Positions 33,738 through 43,145 of a DNA stretch of 64,000 nt are shown here, piece after piece. Numbering within the stretch: the stretch's first letter is position 1; the number at the start of each line of letters is the position of its first letter. The notes under the pieces were generated by a model. The model was not told the origin of the DNA. It ran no database searches and was given only the letters and a program-made list of their open reading frames with translations. This DNA comes from Bacteroidales bacterium (GTDB lineage Bacteria; Bacteroidota; Bacteroidia; Bacteroidales; Paludibacteraceae). Both the position numbers and the translations under genes were made by a program. The DNA is taken from positions 56,654 through 120,653 of the forward strand of contig SUXE01000010.1 in NCBI GenBank assembly GCA_015061115.1, in the 5' to 3' direction.

Positions 33738-34198
33738 AAATATTTGTCTAATATAACAATGAATGATGGTCTATTTTATATTCACGTTATGATAGTCTAA
33801 TAAAGAAATGATATCAAAATTATAGTATATATTGGATGATTTCTAAAATGAGAGATATTGTAAGCAGATGATTTTCTCTGTTTTCGGAGAGCAATTACGG
33901 ACATACCGTAATGCTCTTCAAAAACGCGTGTTTTTCTATTATACCCTATTACAAAATCAATGGTATTAAAAGGTTGAAAGGTTGTCTTTGTTTTTCCGGG
34001 GTGCAAATTTCTCTTTTTTTTACTTTTTATCCAAAAATAAAAACATTTTTAACAACATAGTTTTTTAATATGATTTTGAAGGGTTTTATGGGGAGATAAG
34101 TATTTTATAACAAAAGGTTTGGGTTTGTTTCTATCGTATTTTTCCATAAATAGATGTCTGCAATTCGTCAAATATTGTACAAATTCTTCCAAATGGTG
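33738..34198. other. intergenic, possibly a decayed gene remnant
   Basis: No intact gene. A minus-strand frame near 33797-34006 (reading FQPFNTIDFVIGYNRKTR then FEEHYGMSVIAL) looks protein-like at its start and loses sense at its end; it may be a fragment of a transposase or other lost gene, but I could not identify it. Confidence 0.3.
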
Positions 34199-34206
34199 TA
34201 TTTTTG
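34199..34206 (+). promoter_or_regulatory. -7 box of the DNA methyltransferase gene
   Basis: TATTTTTG, 23 bp before the ATG at 34230. It excludes the in-frame ATG at 34119. ATTG at 34174-34177 is a plausible -33. Confidence 0.6.
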
Positions 34207-34229
34207 CGAAAAGTTTCGAAATAATTGTC

Positions 34230-35219
34230 ATGATTAATATAAAAAATAAACTTCTAAATGGCATGTCGTTTATCGACTTGTTTGCAGGTCTGGGTGGGTT
34301 CAGATTAGCGTTGGAGTCGTTGGGCGCGAATTGTGTCTATTCAAACGAGTGGGACAAATATGCGCAAGAGGTTTATTGTCAAAACTTTGGAGAGACACCA
34401 GAAGGGGATATAACAAAGGTTGACGAGAAAACAATACCTGATCATGACATCCTTTGTGCGGGATTTCCATGCCAGGCATTTTCTATCAGTGGCAAGCAGT
34501 TGGGATTCAAAGACAGTAGGGGAACGTTGTTTTTTGATGTCGCGAGAATAGTAAAAGAAAAGAGGCCAAAGGTTGTCTTTATGGAAAATGTGAAGAATTT
34601 TGCCTCTCACGACGACGGGAAAACATTGGCTGTGGTAAAGGCGACGATGGAAGAACTTGGATATAGTTTCCATGCTCGTGTCCTTAACGCTGTTGATTAT
34701 GGGATGCCGCAGAAACGAGAAAGAATTTATATGGTATGTTTCCGCAACGATATAAATGATTTTGGTTTTCAATTTCCAGCTCCATTCCCACTGAAAAGGC
34801 ATGTGGAGGATTTTCTTTTGGATGACGAAAGTATGGTGGAAAAACTTTACATCAAAAGAGATGACATGCAGATGAATGGAGAGCCAGATGATAAATACAG
34901 CAACAAATCAATCAGATTGGGTATAGTAAACAAAGGAGGACAAGGTGAACGCATCTATAGTACTAAAGGTATCGCTATCACATTGTCTGCCTATGGCGGA
35001 GGAGTTTTTGCCAAAACAGGAGGCTATCTTGTAAATGGAAGAACCAGACGTCTCCATCCACGTGAATGCGCAAGGATCATGGGATATCCAGATTCTTACA
35101 TCATGGCAAAAAATGCTAATCAGGCATATAAACAGTTTGGTAATTCTGTCGTGGTGGATGTGCTGCAATATATAGCGACTGAATTCGGACGTACATTAAA
35201 AAACAACCGTGACATTTAA
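34230..35219 (+). CDS. DNA (cytosine-5) methyltransferase
   Basis: 329 residues. C5-methyltransferase motifs in order: I FIDLFAGLGGFRLALE (AdoMet, residues 14-29), IV GFPCQAFS with catalytic Cys81, VI FMENVKNF (ENV at 119-121), VIII QKRERIYMV, and X QFGNSVVVDVLQ. The region IRLGIVNKGGQGERIY to FAKTGGYLVNGRTRRL is the target-recognition part. It methylates its site to protect from the convergent endonuclease gene at 35238; the recognition sequence cannot be deduced. Its final codons and stop form the left arm of the shared terminator. Confidence 0.93.
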   Translation: MINIKNKLLNGMSFIDLFAGLGGFRLALESLGANCVYSNEWDKYAQEVYCQNFGETPEGDITKVDEKTIPDHDILCAGFPCQAFSISGKQLGFKDSRGTLFFDVARIVKEKRPKVVFMENVKNFASHDDGKTLAVVKATMEELGYSFHARVLNAVDYGMPQKRERIYMVCFRNDINDFGFQFPAPFPLKRHVEDFLLDDESMVEKLYIKRDDMQMNGEPDDKYSNKSIRLGIVNKGGQGERIYSTKGIAITLSAYGGGVFAKTGGYLVNGRTRRLHPRECARIMGYPDSYIMAKNANQAYKQFGNSVVVDVLQYIATEFGRTLKNNRDI

Positions 35220-35232
35220 GCCACGGTTGTTT
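35201..35232. terminator. bidirectional terminator overlapping the methyltransferase stop
   Basis: Stem AAACAACCGTG (35201-35211) / CACGGTTGTTT (35222-35232), T run on both strands. Located between the convergent methyltransferase and endonuclease genes. Confidence 0.8.
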
Positions 35233-35237
35233 TTTTG

Positions 35238-36038
35238 TTATCCTTTCAGTATAGATCTAAACGAATCCTCTGACAATCCGCTTTCATTTTTCAATGAAAC
35301 GCTGAAGATTACATTTAGATTATTGGTATTCGACAATCTTCGTATGACGAAACATCCGTCTGGTGTTTTGGAGAACATATACACATATCCGTTGATCTCT
35401 ATCTTTTGTTTGTCTGCAATCAATGGTGAGTCTACTCTCATCTTGACTCCATATTCGATTTGAGACGCGCTTACGTTCAAGGATTCCACAATTCTTTGGG
35501 CCACCATTTCTTGAGACGACTTTGCCACATTGCTGGATCCGCTTTTCTTTGCCCTGAATGTTGCTCCTATTGAATAATACCTTGAAATATCATCAAGAGG
35601 TAAAATCACATATTTGCCAGTTGTGGAATGTGTGATGAAATATTTCACACCCTTCTTTTTGTACATGTTCTTTATCCAGTAGGCAAATATATCACTGTTA
35701 ATGTCAAGTCCGATTCCTGCTGTCCCGGCGTTGCTATATTTGTAGAAATCTCTGTTCATTATGTTTATAATGAATTCTGAGATTTCATTTGGCACAGACT
35801 TGTTTCTTTCGCTGAAATAAAATCTTCCATCTTTTGGAATGGCCACAAACTGACCACTCTGTGCTTGTGGACTTTTACACTCTATCCAGAACGACTGACC
35901 ATTCTTAGTACGAACTTGAATGTCTGAAATTGTTGAATCAGAGCCACCATGATGAATGAATTCAGCATCTTGTCCAAAAACATTCTTTAAATACTGATAA
36001 CATTCTTTTTCGTGGATTTCCCAATTTGATATACCCAT
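35238..36038 (-). CDS. putative type II restriction endonuclease (PD-(D/E)xK)
   Basis: 266 residues. Near the N-terminus, GGSDSTISDIQVRT...WIECKSP gives D39, E53 and K55, the PD-(D/E)xK metal-binding triad. No similarity to a named enzyme could be recognised. It lies convergent to a C5 methyltransferase and shares its terminator, which strongly suggests a type II restriction-modification pair. AT-rich relative to the following ftsX operon. Confidence 0.78.
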   Translation of the reverse strand: MGISNWEIHEKECYQYLKNVFGQDAEFIHHGGSDSTISDIQVRTKNGQSFWIECKSPQAQSGQFVAIPKDGRFYFSERNKSVPNEISEFIINIMNRDFYKYSNAGTAGIGLDINSDIFAYWIKNMYKKKGVKYFITHSTTGKYVILPLDDISRYYSIGATFRAKKSGSSNVAKSSQEMVAQRIVESLNVSASQIEYGVKMRVDSPLIADKQKIEINGYVYMFSKTPDGCFVIRRLSNTNNLNVIFSVSLKNESGLSEDSFRSILKG

Positions 36039-36371
36039 GATATCTGTTGTTTAAGTTATTAATAATGTTCACTTTTAGGATTGATTATTGATATTTTAGG
36101 TTTTGCTCTACACATGCCAAACAATAATCATACTTTATTAAGTCAACGAATTTCTTCTATGTTTGATTTTTGTCTTTTCACATTAAACGACGCTCATCAA
36201 TCACATGCAAAAATATTGTTTTTTTTGAAAAATCATCATGGAGAACAAATTATTTTTTGTTTGGAAAAAATTTTCTTCATCTCGTTTATTCAATAAAAAA
36301 ATCCTATAAATCAGTAGATTTTTCAAAAAAAATTTTATAAGTGGCTGTTTTTTTGTTTATTTTGCATTAAA
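36039..36371. other. intergenic, nothing recognised
   Basis: Very AT-rich spacer between the divergent endonuclease and ftsX genes. The 71-codon plus-strand frame inside it has no family resemblance. A near-consensus TATTTTG lies about 15 bp before ftsX. Confidence 0.4.
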
Positions 36372-37244
36372 ATGAAAGATTCTGTTGCTAAATATAAGAT
36401 ATTTAATTCCAAACTTACCACCATTGTCAGTATTTCAATGGTGCTGTTTTTGATTGGAATCGTTGTGTTAGGCTTAAAGATTGGTGACACTCTTTCAGCC
36501 TATGTAAGAGAGAATTACACTATTTCCATAGAAATCAAAGACGACGCGGAGGAGAAGGATATCACTACGCTTGATGAGATTCTTCGTGGGCAGTCGTATG
36601 CTAAAAAAGTTGCGTTTATCAGCAAGGAACAGGCTATCAAGGATTTGGCACAGGAGATGGGAGAGGATCCCGTCGCCTTTCTTGGTTACAATCCATTGAG
36701 CGCGTCATTTGTGGTGAATCTGAAATCTGAGTACACGGATAATGATAAGATAGAAGAGGTGGTGAAGACAATCAAGGAGTACAGAATAGTCGAGAATGTC
36801 TTCTATCAGAAACAGTTTATCAATGAGGTCAACCACAATATCCATAAAGTGTCGGTGCTCTTCCTGATTGTGGCAGGTGTGTTGTTTTTCATATCATTCG
36901 TGCTTATCAACAATACATTGCGTCTACTTATATATTCAGATAGATTCCTGATCAACACCATGAAGCTTGTAGGTGCGACGAGAAGTTTCATCCGTCGTCC
37001 ATATTTAAAAAAGGGGGTGATGATTGGAATCATCGCGGCATTGTTGGCGATAGGATATCTTGCATTGTTCGGCTATGTCATGCGTGACCAGTTGAAACTG
37101 TTTGTGGATTACTCAGACCATTCGATCTATTATGTGGTAGCGGGATCGATAATAGTATCGGGTATAGTGATCTCATGGTTGTCGACATATTTTGCCGTCA
37201 ACAAGTTTTTGAGCAGAGAAGAAAAAGAGTTGTATTACATTTAA
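36372..37244 (+). CDS. ftsX: cell division protein FtsX
   Basis: 290 residues. One N-terminal transmembrane helix (LTTIVSISMVLFLIGIVVLG), an extracytoplasmic domain (about 40-160) with the KKVAFISKEQAIKDLAQEMG pattern, then three helices near 165-190, 215-240 and 255-280. With FtsE it forms an ABC-type complex that controls peptidoglycan hydrolases at the septum. ftsE is not adjacent in the window. First gene of the cluster ftsX-DUF3098-uppP-truB-queA, a common Bacteroidales order. Confidence 0.92.
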   Translation: MKDSVAKYKIFNSKLTTIVSISMVLFLIGIVVLGLKIGDTLSAYVRENYTISIEIKDDAEEKDITTLDEILRGQSYAKKVAFISKEQAIKDLAQEMGEDPVAFLGYNPLSASFVVNLKSEYTDNDKIEEVVKTIKEYRIVENVFYQKQFINEVNHNIHKVSVLFLIVAGVLFFISFVLINNTLRLLIYSDRFLINTMKLVGATRSFIRRPYLKKGVMIGIIAALLAIGYLALFGYVMRDQLKLFVDYSDHSIYYVVAGSIIVSGIVISWLSTYFAVNKFLSREEKELYYI

Positions 37245-37256
37245 ATATATATAATA

Positions 37257-37547
37257 ATGAAAGCGGGTAAAGGATATGCACTTCCTAAGAAGAACCTTTT
37301 GCTTCTGGCAGTAGGATTCGTGATTATTCTTTTTGGATTTATTCTTATGATCGGAGGAGGATCTGAGGGTACAGAATTTAATCCGGAGATTTTTAGTGCA
37401 CAAAGAGTGACTGTGGGTCCAATGATTGCGTTGTTTGGTTTTGTGTTTGAGATTTTTGCTATTCTTTGGGTTCGTGATGAGGACAACAGTTCATCCACTG
37501 GTTTGACTCTTCGTGATGAGGATAACTCTGTATCAGTATCAGAATAA
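37257..37547 (+). CDS. DUF3098 family membrane protein
   Basis: 96 residues, two transmembrane helices (about 14-32 and 51-70). The pattern [49 protein letters not shown] is the DUF3098 signature. It sits between ftsX and uppP in Bacteroidetes genomes, 12 bp after ftsX here. Role unknown; perhaps linked to the divisome or lipid-carrier recycling (inference from neighbours). Confidence 0.88.
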   Translation: MKAGKGYALPKKNLLLLAVGFVIILFGFILMIGGGSEGTEFNPEIFSAQRVTVGPMIALFGFVFEIFAILWVRDEDNSSSTGLTLRDEDNSVSVSE

Positions 37548-37585
37548 GCAAATCTTATAGAAAACAAATAAATAGAAGAACAAAA

Positions 37586-38458
37586 ATGACTACTATTCAA
37601 GCTATAATAATAGCTATTGTGGAGGGACTTACAGAGTTTCTTCCAGTATCGTCTACAGGACACATGATTATCACAGAAAACTTGCTTGGTATGGATTTGA
37701 GTGAAGCTAATCCGGAGAGTGAGTTCATAAAGGCATTTACAGTCATAATTCAGTTTGGAGCGATCCTTTCTGTGGTTTGTTTGTATTGGAAACGTTTCTT
37801 TGTGCTCAACAATGAGCCAATGGAGGGAGGCGACTCTGCTCCAGCTTGGAAGAAACTGATACATAAGTTTGATTTCTATTGGAAACTGCTTATCGCATTC
37901 TTGCCAGCGGCAGTGCTTGGATTGGTTTTCAGCGACAAGATTGACGAGTTTTTGGGCGACGTACGTGTTGTGGCTGTGATGTTGCTTATCGGCGGAATAT
38001 TCATGTTGTTCTGCGACAAGATATTCAACCATGGCAGTGAGTCTGTCAAAGTGGACGAGCCAAGAGCGTTGAAGATTGGATTCTTCCAGTGTATAGCGAT
38101 GATCCCTGGAGTGAGTCGTTCGATGGCTACAATCGTTGGAGGTATGCAGCAGGGACTTACACGTCAGCGTGCAGCAGAGTTCTCTTTCTTCCTTGCTGTG
38201 CCAACAATGTTTGCGGCTACAGCATACAAGATGTTGAAACTATTCCTTAGTGGAGGAACAGAGATGCTCACAAGTCATCTTGGAGTGTTGATTGTAGGTA
38301 ATGTGGTCGCATTCCTTGTCGCTCTTGCCGCAATCAAAGGATTTATATCGTTCTTGACTAAGTATGGATTCAAGGCATTTGGATGGTATAGAATAGTAGT
38401 TGGCGCTATCATTCTTATACTTCCATATTTGGGTGTCTCTCTTCAGATGGTTGATTGA
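37586..38458 (+). CDS. uppP: undecaprenyl-diphosphatase
   Basis: 290 residues, polytopic membrane protein. Removes a phosphate from undecaprenyl diphosphate so that the lipid carrier can be reused in wall synthesis; also confers bacitracin resistance. BacA motifs: [16 protein letters not shown] near the start and [12 protein letters not shown] in the second half. The stop overlaps the truB start (TGATG). Confidence 0.95.
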   Translation: MTTIQAIIIAIVEGLTEFLPVSSTGHMIITENLLGMDLSEANPESEFIKAFTVIIQFGAILSVVCLYWKRFFVLNNEPMEGGDSAPAWKKLIHKFDFYWKLLIAFLPAAVLGLVFSDKIDEFLGDVRVVAVMLLIGGIFMLFCDKIFNHGSESVKVDEPRALKIGFFQCIAMIPGVSRSMATIVGGMQQGLTRQRAAEFSFFLAVPTMFAATAYKMLKLFLSGGTEMLTSHLGVLIVGNVVAFLVALAAIKGFISFLTKYGFKAFGWYRIVVGAIILILPYLGVSLQMVD

Positions 38459-39192
38459 TGGAGCAGAAAATGGTTCTGGATCTTGCGGAAGGACAGGTGT
38501 TCCGCTTCAACAAACCGCTTCATTGGTCGTCGTTTAATCTTGTCAGCAAAGTGCGTACCATGATAAGGTATGCGTCCGGTTTGAAGAAGATTAAGATCGG
38601 ACATGCTGGCACACTTGATCCGTTGGCGACGGGAGTACTTATCGTCTGCACAGGCAAGAAGACTAAAGAGATTGACAATTTCCAGTACCAGACTAAAGAA
38701 TATGTAGCTGAGCTGGCTCTTGGAGCCACTACGCCATCTTTTGATTTGGAGACGGAGGTCGACGCCACTTATCCTACAGAGCATATCACTCGTGAGCTTG
38801 TGGAGGAGACGTTGAAGAAGTTTTTAGGTGAGATTCAGCAGGTGCCTCCTGCTTTCTCAGCTGTGAAGATCAACGGAAAGAGAGCCTACGAGTATGCGCG
38901 TAAGGGTCAGGAAGTGGAGATCAAGCCTAAAACGTTGGTGATTGATGAGATAGAGTTGATGGAATATTCCCAGACTGCGATCAAGATAAGAGTGGTGTGC
39001 AGCAAGGGAACATACATACGTGGATTGGCAAGAGACATCGGTGAAGCATTGAAGAGTGGAGCTCACCTCACGTCGCTCGTCCGCACAAGAATTGGAGAGA
39101 CAAAGTTGGAAGACTGCCTCACAATCGAACAGTTCCAGTCTTTGCTCGACAACGATCCGACAATAAAAATGCCAGAAGGGGCATCATTGTAG
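38458..39192 (+). CDS. truB: tRNA pseudouridine-55 synthase
   Basis: 244 residues from the ATG that overlaps the uppP stop (TGATG); a TTG one codon earlier is less likely. Forms pseudouridine at position 55 of the T-loop. The catalytic motif GHAGTLDPLATGVLIV contains the Asp nucleophile; GTYIRGLARDIG follows in the C-terminal half. In frame and operon with uppP and queA. Confidence 0.95.
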   Translation: MEQKMVLDLAEGQVFRFNKPLHWSSFNLVSKVRTMIRYASGLKKIKIGHAGTLDPLATGVLIVCTGKKTKEIDNFQYQTKEYVAELALGATTPSFDLETEVDATYPTEHITRELVEETLKKFLGEIQQVPPAFSAVKINGKRAYEYARKGQEVEIKPKTLVIDEIELMEYSQTAIKIRVVCSKGTYIRGLARDIGEALKSGAHLTSLVRTRIGETKLEDCLTIEQFQSLLDNDPTIKMPEGASL

Positions 39193-39198
39193 GGACTC

Positions 39199-39223
39199 GT
39201 AGAGACGCACGGATGTGCGTGTC
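39199..39223 (+). repeat. GTAGAGACG-family palindromic repeat between truB and queA
   Basis: GTAGAGACGCACGGATGTGC and following bases, one base different from the menD copy 1. A shorter GACGTGCGTGTC remnant lies about 35 bp further on. Confidence 0.7.
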
Positions 39224-39303
39224 ATGAAATATGGCATGTATGTTGTATTTGAATAAGACGTGCGTGTCCGAATTATTTAAGAAATTCATTAAAAAGAAAA
39301 AAT

Positions 39304-40356
39304 ATGAAGCTTTCAAAGTTTAAATTCAATCTCCCTGACGAGAGCATTGCACAGTATCCGTCTGAACATCGTGACGAGTGCAAGTTATTGGTATTGCACA
39401 AGAAGACGGGAGAGATTGAGCACAAGATATTCAAGGATATTCTTGAGTATTTCGACGAAGAGGATGTTTTTATTCTTAATGATACAAAGGTCTTTCCTGC
39501 AATTTTGGAGGGAAACAAGGAGAAAACAAATGCCAATATCGAAGTCACACTGTTGAGAGAGCTTAACAGTGAGTTGAGATTTTGGGATGTGCTTGTAGAG
39601 CCAGCCCGCAAGATTCGTATTGGCAACAAACTATATTTTGGTGAGGACGATTCGCTTGTAGCTGAGGTTATCGACAATACAACTTCAAGAGGACGTACTT
39701 TGAGATATCTGTTCGACGGCACACAGGAGGAGTTTAAGGATCTTTTGATGAAGCTTGGCCGCACACCGTTGCCAGAATATATCACACGTCCGGTTGAGCC
39801 AGAGGATGCAGAGCGTTACCAGACAATCTACGCAGAGAAAGAGGGTGCGGTGATGGCGCCAGCTGCAGGAATGCACTTCTCACGTGAGTTGATGAAGAGA
39901 TTGGAGATCAAGGGATGTGAGTTTGCAAAAATCACTCTTCACGCAGGTCTTGGTAATTTCCGTGACATAGATGTTGAGGATTTGACAAAGCATAAGACTG
40001 ATTCAGAGCAGATTGAGGTGAATGAGGAGAACGCCAACATTATCAATGCCGCTACAAGAAAGCATAGAAATATTTGTGCGGTCGGCACAACAGTGTTGAA
40101 GGCGATCGAGACATCAGTCAGCACGGACGGAATGATTAAGCCGTTCGAGGGATGGACTAACAAGTTCATCTTCCCTCCATACAATTTCAGTGTGGCGAAC
40201 AGATGTATCACAAACTTCCACCTGCCATACTCGACAATGCTTATGATGGTGACTGCGTTTGGCGGTTACGACCATGTGATGAAGGCATACGACGTCGCAA
40301 TCAAGGAAGGCTATAAGTTTGGAGCTTATGGCGACGCGATGATGATTATGGAATAA
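39304..40356 (+). CDS. queA: S-adenosylmethionine:tRNA ribosyltransferase-isomerase
   Basis: 350 residues. Adds the cyclopentene-bearing ribosyl group from AdoMet to preQ1 in tRNA, a late step of queuosine synthesis. Signatures: [20 protein letters not shown] (N-terminus), [37 protein letters not shown] and [17 protein letters not shown]. Full length for the family. Ends with the third copy of the repeat-type terminator. Confidence 0.96.
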   Translation: MKLSKFKFNLPDESIAQYPSEHRDECKLLVLHKKTGEIEHKIFKDILEYFDEEDVFILNDTKVFPAILEGNKEKTNANIEVTLLRELNSELRFWDVLVEPARKIRIGNKLYFGEDDSLVAEVIDNTTSRGRTLRYLFDGTQEEFKDLLMKLGRTPLPEYITRPVEPEDAERYQTIYAEKEGAVMAPAAGMHFSRELMKRLEIKGCEFAKITLHAGLGNFRDIDVEDLTKHKTDSEQIEVNEENANIINAATRKHRNICAVGTTVLKAIETSVSTDGMIKPFEGWTNKFIFPPYNFSVANRCITNFHLPYSTMLMMVTAFGGYDHVMKAYDVAIKEGYKFGAYGDAMMIME

Positions 40357-40382
40357 TTAGATGAAATTAAAAATTAAGAGTT

Positions 40383-40416
40383 AAGAGTGAAGAATTGAGG
40401 TTCTTCACTCTTTTTT
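40383..40416 (+). terminator. queA terminator, dispersed hairpin family copy 3
   Basis: 12-bp perfect stem AAGAGTGAAGAA / TTCTTCACTCTT, loop TTGAGG, then a T run. Same family as 15774 and 16284. Confidence 0.85.
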
Positions 40417-40633
40417 GCATTTTTATGGATTCTGTTTTTCACAATCATGTTGTCAGTTTATCGATGTTGAGGCTTCGGATTATGGTCTGATTTGGTCTTA
40501 AAAAAACTCTATTTTTCCAATATATTCCGCATGGATTTAACCTTGGTAGGAATCAAGAGAAAAAACGAAAAAATTCCGTTAAAATTAGTTAATTTTTATG
40601 CAGATTTTTTTTCGTTTAGTGAATAAAAAATAG
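40417..40633. other. intergenic leader before the purine/mre operon
   Basis: AT-rich, with no gene. No riboswitch fold was recognised. Confidence 0.4.
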
Positions 40634-40641
40634 TATTTTTG
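40634..40641 (+). promoter_or_regulatory. -7 box of the purH-like/mre operon
   Basis: TATTTTTG, 28 bp before the ATG at 40669. Confidence 0.6.
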
Positions 40642-40668
40642 TTGGCATACTAACGAAATTTCAAAATT

Positions 40669-41262
40669 ATGTCAGCAAATAAGAAAATAAAGAGAGCTCT
40701 TATTTCCGTTTTCCACAAAGATGGTTTGTCTGAGATATTGAAGACATTGAATGAAAACGGAGTCGAGATATTGTCAACTGGTGGTACACAGGCATTTATT
40801 GAGCAGCAGGGTATACCTTGCAAGGCTGTTGAGAATTTGACATCTTACCCTTCAATTTTGGGTGGCCGTGTCAAGACTCTTCACCCTAAGATTTTCGGTG
40901 GTATTCTTGGTCGCCGTGGATTGAAGGAAGACGAGGAGCAGATGGCTAAGTACGAGATTCCAGAGATCGACCTTGTTATTGTTGACCTATACCCATTCGA
41001 ACAGACTGTTGCTGAGGGCAAGAGTGAGGCAGAGATTATTGAGAAGATCGATATAGGCGGTATCAGCCTTATCAGAGCAGCAGCGAAAAACTTCAAGGAT
41101 GTTGTTATCGTGGCTTCAAAGGCACAGTACGCTCCGCTTCTTGATATCATGAAGAAGAACGGCGCTGAGACATCATTGGAGGAGAGACGCTGGTTCGCTA
41201 CTGAGGCATTCAAGGTTTCTTCTAACTACGATACTCATATTCACGCTTATTTCGCAAAATAA
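40669..41262 (+). CDS. stand-alone IMP cyclohydrolase domain (N-terminal half of PurH)
   Basis: 197 residues. The MGS-fold IMP cyclohydrolase of PurH: ALISVFHKDGLSEI, ILSTGGTQAFIEQQGIP, GGRVKTLHPKIFGGIL, DLVIVDLYPFEQTV, EKIDIGGISLIRAAAKNF. It stops at the domain boundary (SSNYDTHIHAYFAK), and the ~300-residue AICAR transformylase domain is missing; mreB starts 2 bp later. Catalyses ring closure of FAICAR to IMP. Separate PurH halves exist in other bacteria (the cyclohydrolase half has been called PurJ). The transformylase must be elsewhere in the genome or absent. Confidence 0.88.
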   Translation: MSANKKIKRALISVFHKDGLSEILKTLNENGVEILSTGGTQAFIEQQGIPCKAVENLTSYPSILGGRVKTLHPKIFGGILGRRGLKEDEEQMAKYEIPEIDLVIVDLYPFEQTVAEGKSEAEIIEKIDIGGISLIRAAAKNFKDVVIVASKAQYAPLLDIMKKNGAETSLEERRWFATEAFKVSSNYDTHIHAYFAK

Positions 41263-41264
41263 AG

Positions 41265-42284
41265 ATGGCGTTTTTCTCTTTGACACAGGAGTTGGCGATG
41301 GACCTTGGTACAGCCAACACTATTATTATAAACAACGATAAGATCGTCGTGGACGAGCCAAGTATCGTTGCTTTGGACCGCAAGACTGAGAAGTTGGTCG
41401 CTGTCGGTCACGAGGCAAAGGCGATGCAGGGTCGTAACCCGGAGAACATACGTATTGTGCGTCCGTTGAGAGACGGTGTGATCGCAGACTTCTACGCTGC
41501 TGAGCAGATGATGCGTGCCATGATCAAGATGGCAAGTTCGGAGCGCTCATGGTTTACTCCTCAATTGCGTATGGTGGTATGTATTCCGTCGGGTAGTACT
41601 GAAGTTGAAATCCGTGCCGTGCGCGACTCTTCTGAGCACGCAGGAGGACGTGAGGTATATATGATCTATGAGCCAATGGCTGCCGCTATCGGTATCGGTA
41701 TCGACGTTGAGGCTCCAGAGGGAAACATGATTGTCGACATAGGTGGTGGTACTACTGAGATCGCGGTCATCTCTTTGGGTGGTATCGTCTCTAACAAGTC
41801 TATCCGTATCGCCGGTGATGATTTGACAGCTGATGTGCAGGAGTACATGAGTAGCCAGCACAATATCAAGGTTGGTGAGCGTACAGCAGAGGAGATCAAG
41901 GTAAAGGTTGGTTCAGCATTAACTAATTTGGAGGATGCACCTGCAGACTTCATCGTCAACGGACCAAACCGTCTATCTGCGCTTCCATTGGCAGTGCCAG
42001 TGTCTTACCAGGAGATCGCACACTGTATCGAGAAATCTATCTCAAAGATCGAGGCTGCTGTGCTTAATGCGTTGGAGCAGACTCCGCCAGAGCTATATGC
42101 TGATATCGTGCAGCGTGGAATCTGGTTGGCAGGTGGTGGCGCGTTGCTTCGTGGTTTGGACAAGCGTCTTACTAACAAGATTGGTATTCCTTTCCACATT
42201 GCGGATGACCCATTGCATGCGGTGGCTCGTGGTACAGGAATCGCACTTAAGAATTGTGACAAATTCTCTTTCTTAATGCGATAA
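41265..42284 (+). CDS. mreB: rod-shape actin homologue MreB
   Basis: 339 residues. Actin-like ATPase that forms membrane filaments guiding the elongation machinery. Motifs: DLGTANTIIIN (phosphate 1), GGGTTEIAVISLGG (phosphate 2), VRDSSEHAGGREVYMIYEPM, and LAGGGALLRGLDKRL (adenosine). First true mre gene of a tight cluster mreB-mreC-mreD-mrdA-rodA; the gap to the upstream cyclohydrolase is only 2 bp, so it shares its promoter. Confidence 0.97.
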   Translation: MAFFSLTQELAMDLGTANTIIINNDKIVVDEPSIVALDRKTEKLVAVGHEAKAMQGRNPENIRIVRPLRDGVIADFYAAEQMMRAMIKMASSERSWFTPQLRMVVCIPSGSTEVEIRAVRDSSEHAGGREVYMIYEPMAAAIGIGIDVEAPEGNMIVDIGGGTTEIAVISLGGIVSNKSIRIAGDDLTADVQEYMSSQHNIKVGERTAEEIKVKVGSALTNLEDAPADFIVNGPNRLSALPLAVPVSYQEIAHCIEKSISKIEAAVLNALEQTPPELYADIVQRGIWLAGGGALLRGLDKRLTNKIGIPFHIADDPLHAVARGTGIALKNCDKFSFLMR

Positions 42285-42296
42285 TTATCGAAAGTT

Positions 42297-43145
42297 GTGA
42301 ATACACTTTTACAATTCATACGAAAGTTTAGTAATCTAATATTGTTCTTGTTGCTGGAATTAGTCTGTCTAATTCTAGTGGCAAGATTCAATGTTTATCA
42401 AGGTTTCCAAGTAAACACTACATGTGGTAGTCTCATTGGAGGCATGAATTCTGTTCGTACAGATGTGAACCAGTATTTCTCACTGACAGAGCAGAACCAG
42501 ATGTTGGCTGAACATAACAGCCAGTTGCAGGGAGAGATTCGTCGACTTGAATCACGTCTGCTGCAGATTGAAAATGACACCAACTATTTGAAGCGTAAAG
42601 CATTTGCGGATGAGAAGAAATATACTTTCCATACTGCTCGTGTTGTGAATGTTAGACGTGACAATTTCAAGAATATAATCACTATCGACAAGGGAGAGGC
42701 TGATGGCATCCGTCAGGATATGGGAGTCATCTCTTCAAACGGTGTGGTTGGAATCGTGAGTGGAGTGACTGAGCATTTCAGCCTTGTGCTTCCAATCATC
42801 AATATCGATTCCAAAACGTCATCTATCATCAAGGATAAGAAAGGAACGGGTATCATCACGTGGAATGGAGGAGACATCCGTAAGGCTTCGATGGAGCAGG
42901 TTCCTAACTATATCAATGTGGAAGAGGGAGACTCTGTCGTGACGAGCGGATATTCCACAATCTTCCCTGCTGGAATCAATATCGGAAAGGTTGAGTCTTT
43001 CGAAAAAGGTAATGACGATTTCTATGAAATAACAGTAAGGTTGAGTCAGGATTATTCGTCATTGATGTTTGTCGACGTGATTGATTTCGGTTATTCCGCC
43101 GAGATTCAGGAGTTGAACAGTAAAATTAAGGAGGATAACAAATAA
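42297..43145 (+). CDS. mreC: rod-shape protein MreC
   Basis: 282 residues with a GTG start (no ATG gives the N-terminal helix in full). Transmembrane helix near residues 15-33 (LILFLLLELVCLILVARF), coiled coil near 55-90 (EQNQMLAEHNSQLQGEIRRL), then the periplasmic beta domain (DKGEADGIRQDMGVIS, GIVSGVTEHFS). Scaffolds PBP2 and RodA in the elongasome. Its stop overlaps the mreD start by one base (TAATG). Confidence 0.93.
   Translation: MNTLLQFIRKFSNLILFLLLELVCLILVARFNVYQGFQVNTTCGSLIGGMNSVRTDVNQYFSLTEQNQMLAEHNSQLQGEIRRLESRLLQIENDTNYLKRKAFADEKKYTFHTARVVNVRRDNFKNIITIDKGEADGIRQDMGVISSNGVVGIVSGVTEHFSLVLPIINIDSKTSSIIKDKKGTGIITWNGGDIRKASMEQVPNYINVEEGDSVVTSGYSTIFPAGINIGKVESFEKGNDDFYEITVRLSQDYSSLMFVDVIDFGYSAEIQELNSKIKEDNK

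Noticed and set aside
34119-34229. Longer start of the DNA methyltransferase
   Set aside because: The -7 box at 34199 lies within; the added residues do not resemble a methyltransferase.
36081-36296. 71-codon frame before ftsX
   Set aside because: AT-rich, no family resemblance, no promoter; probably chance.
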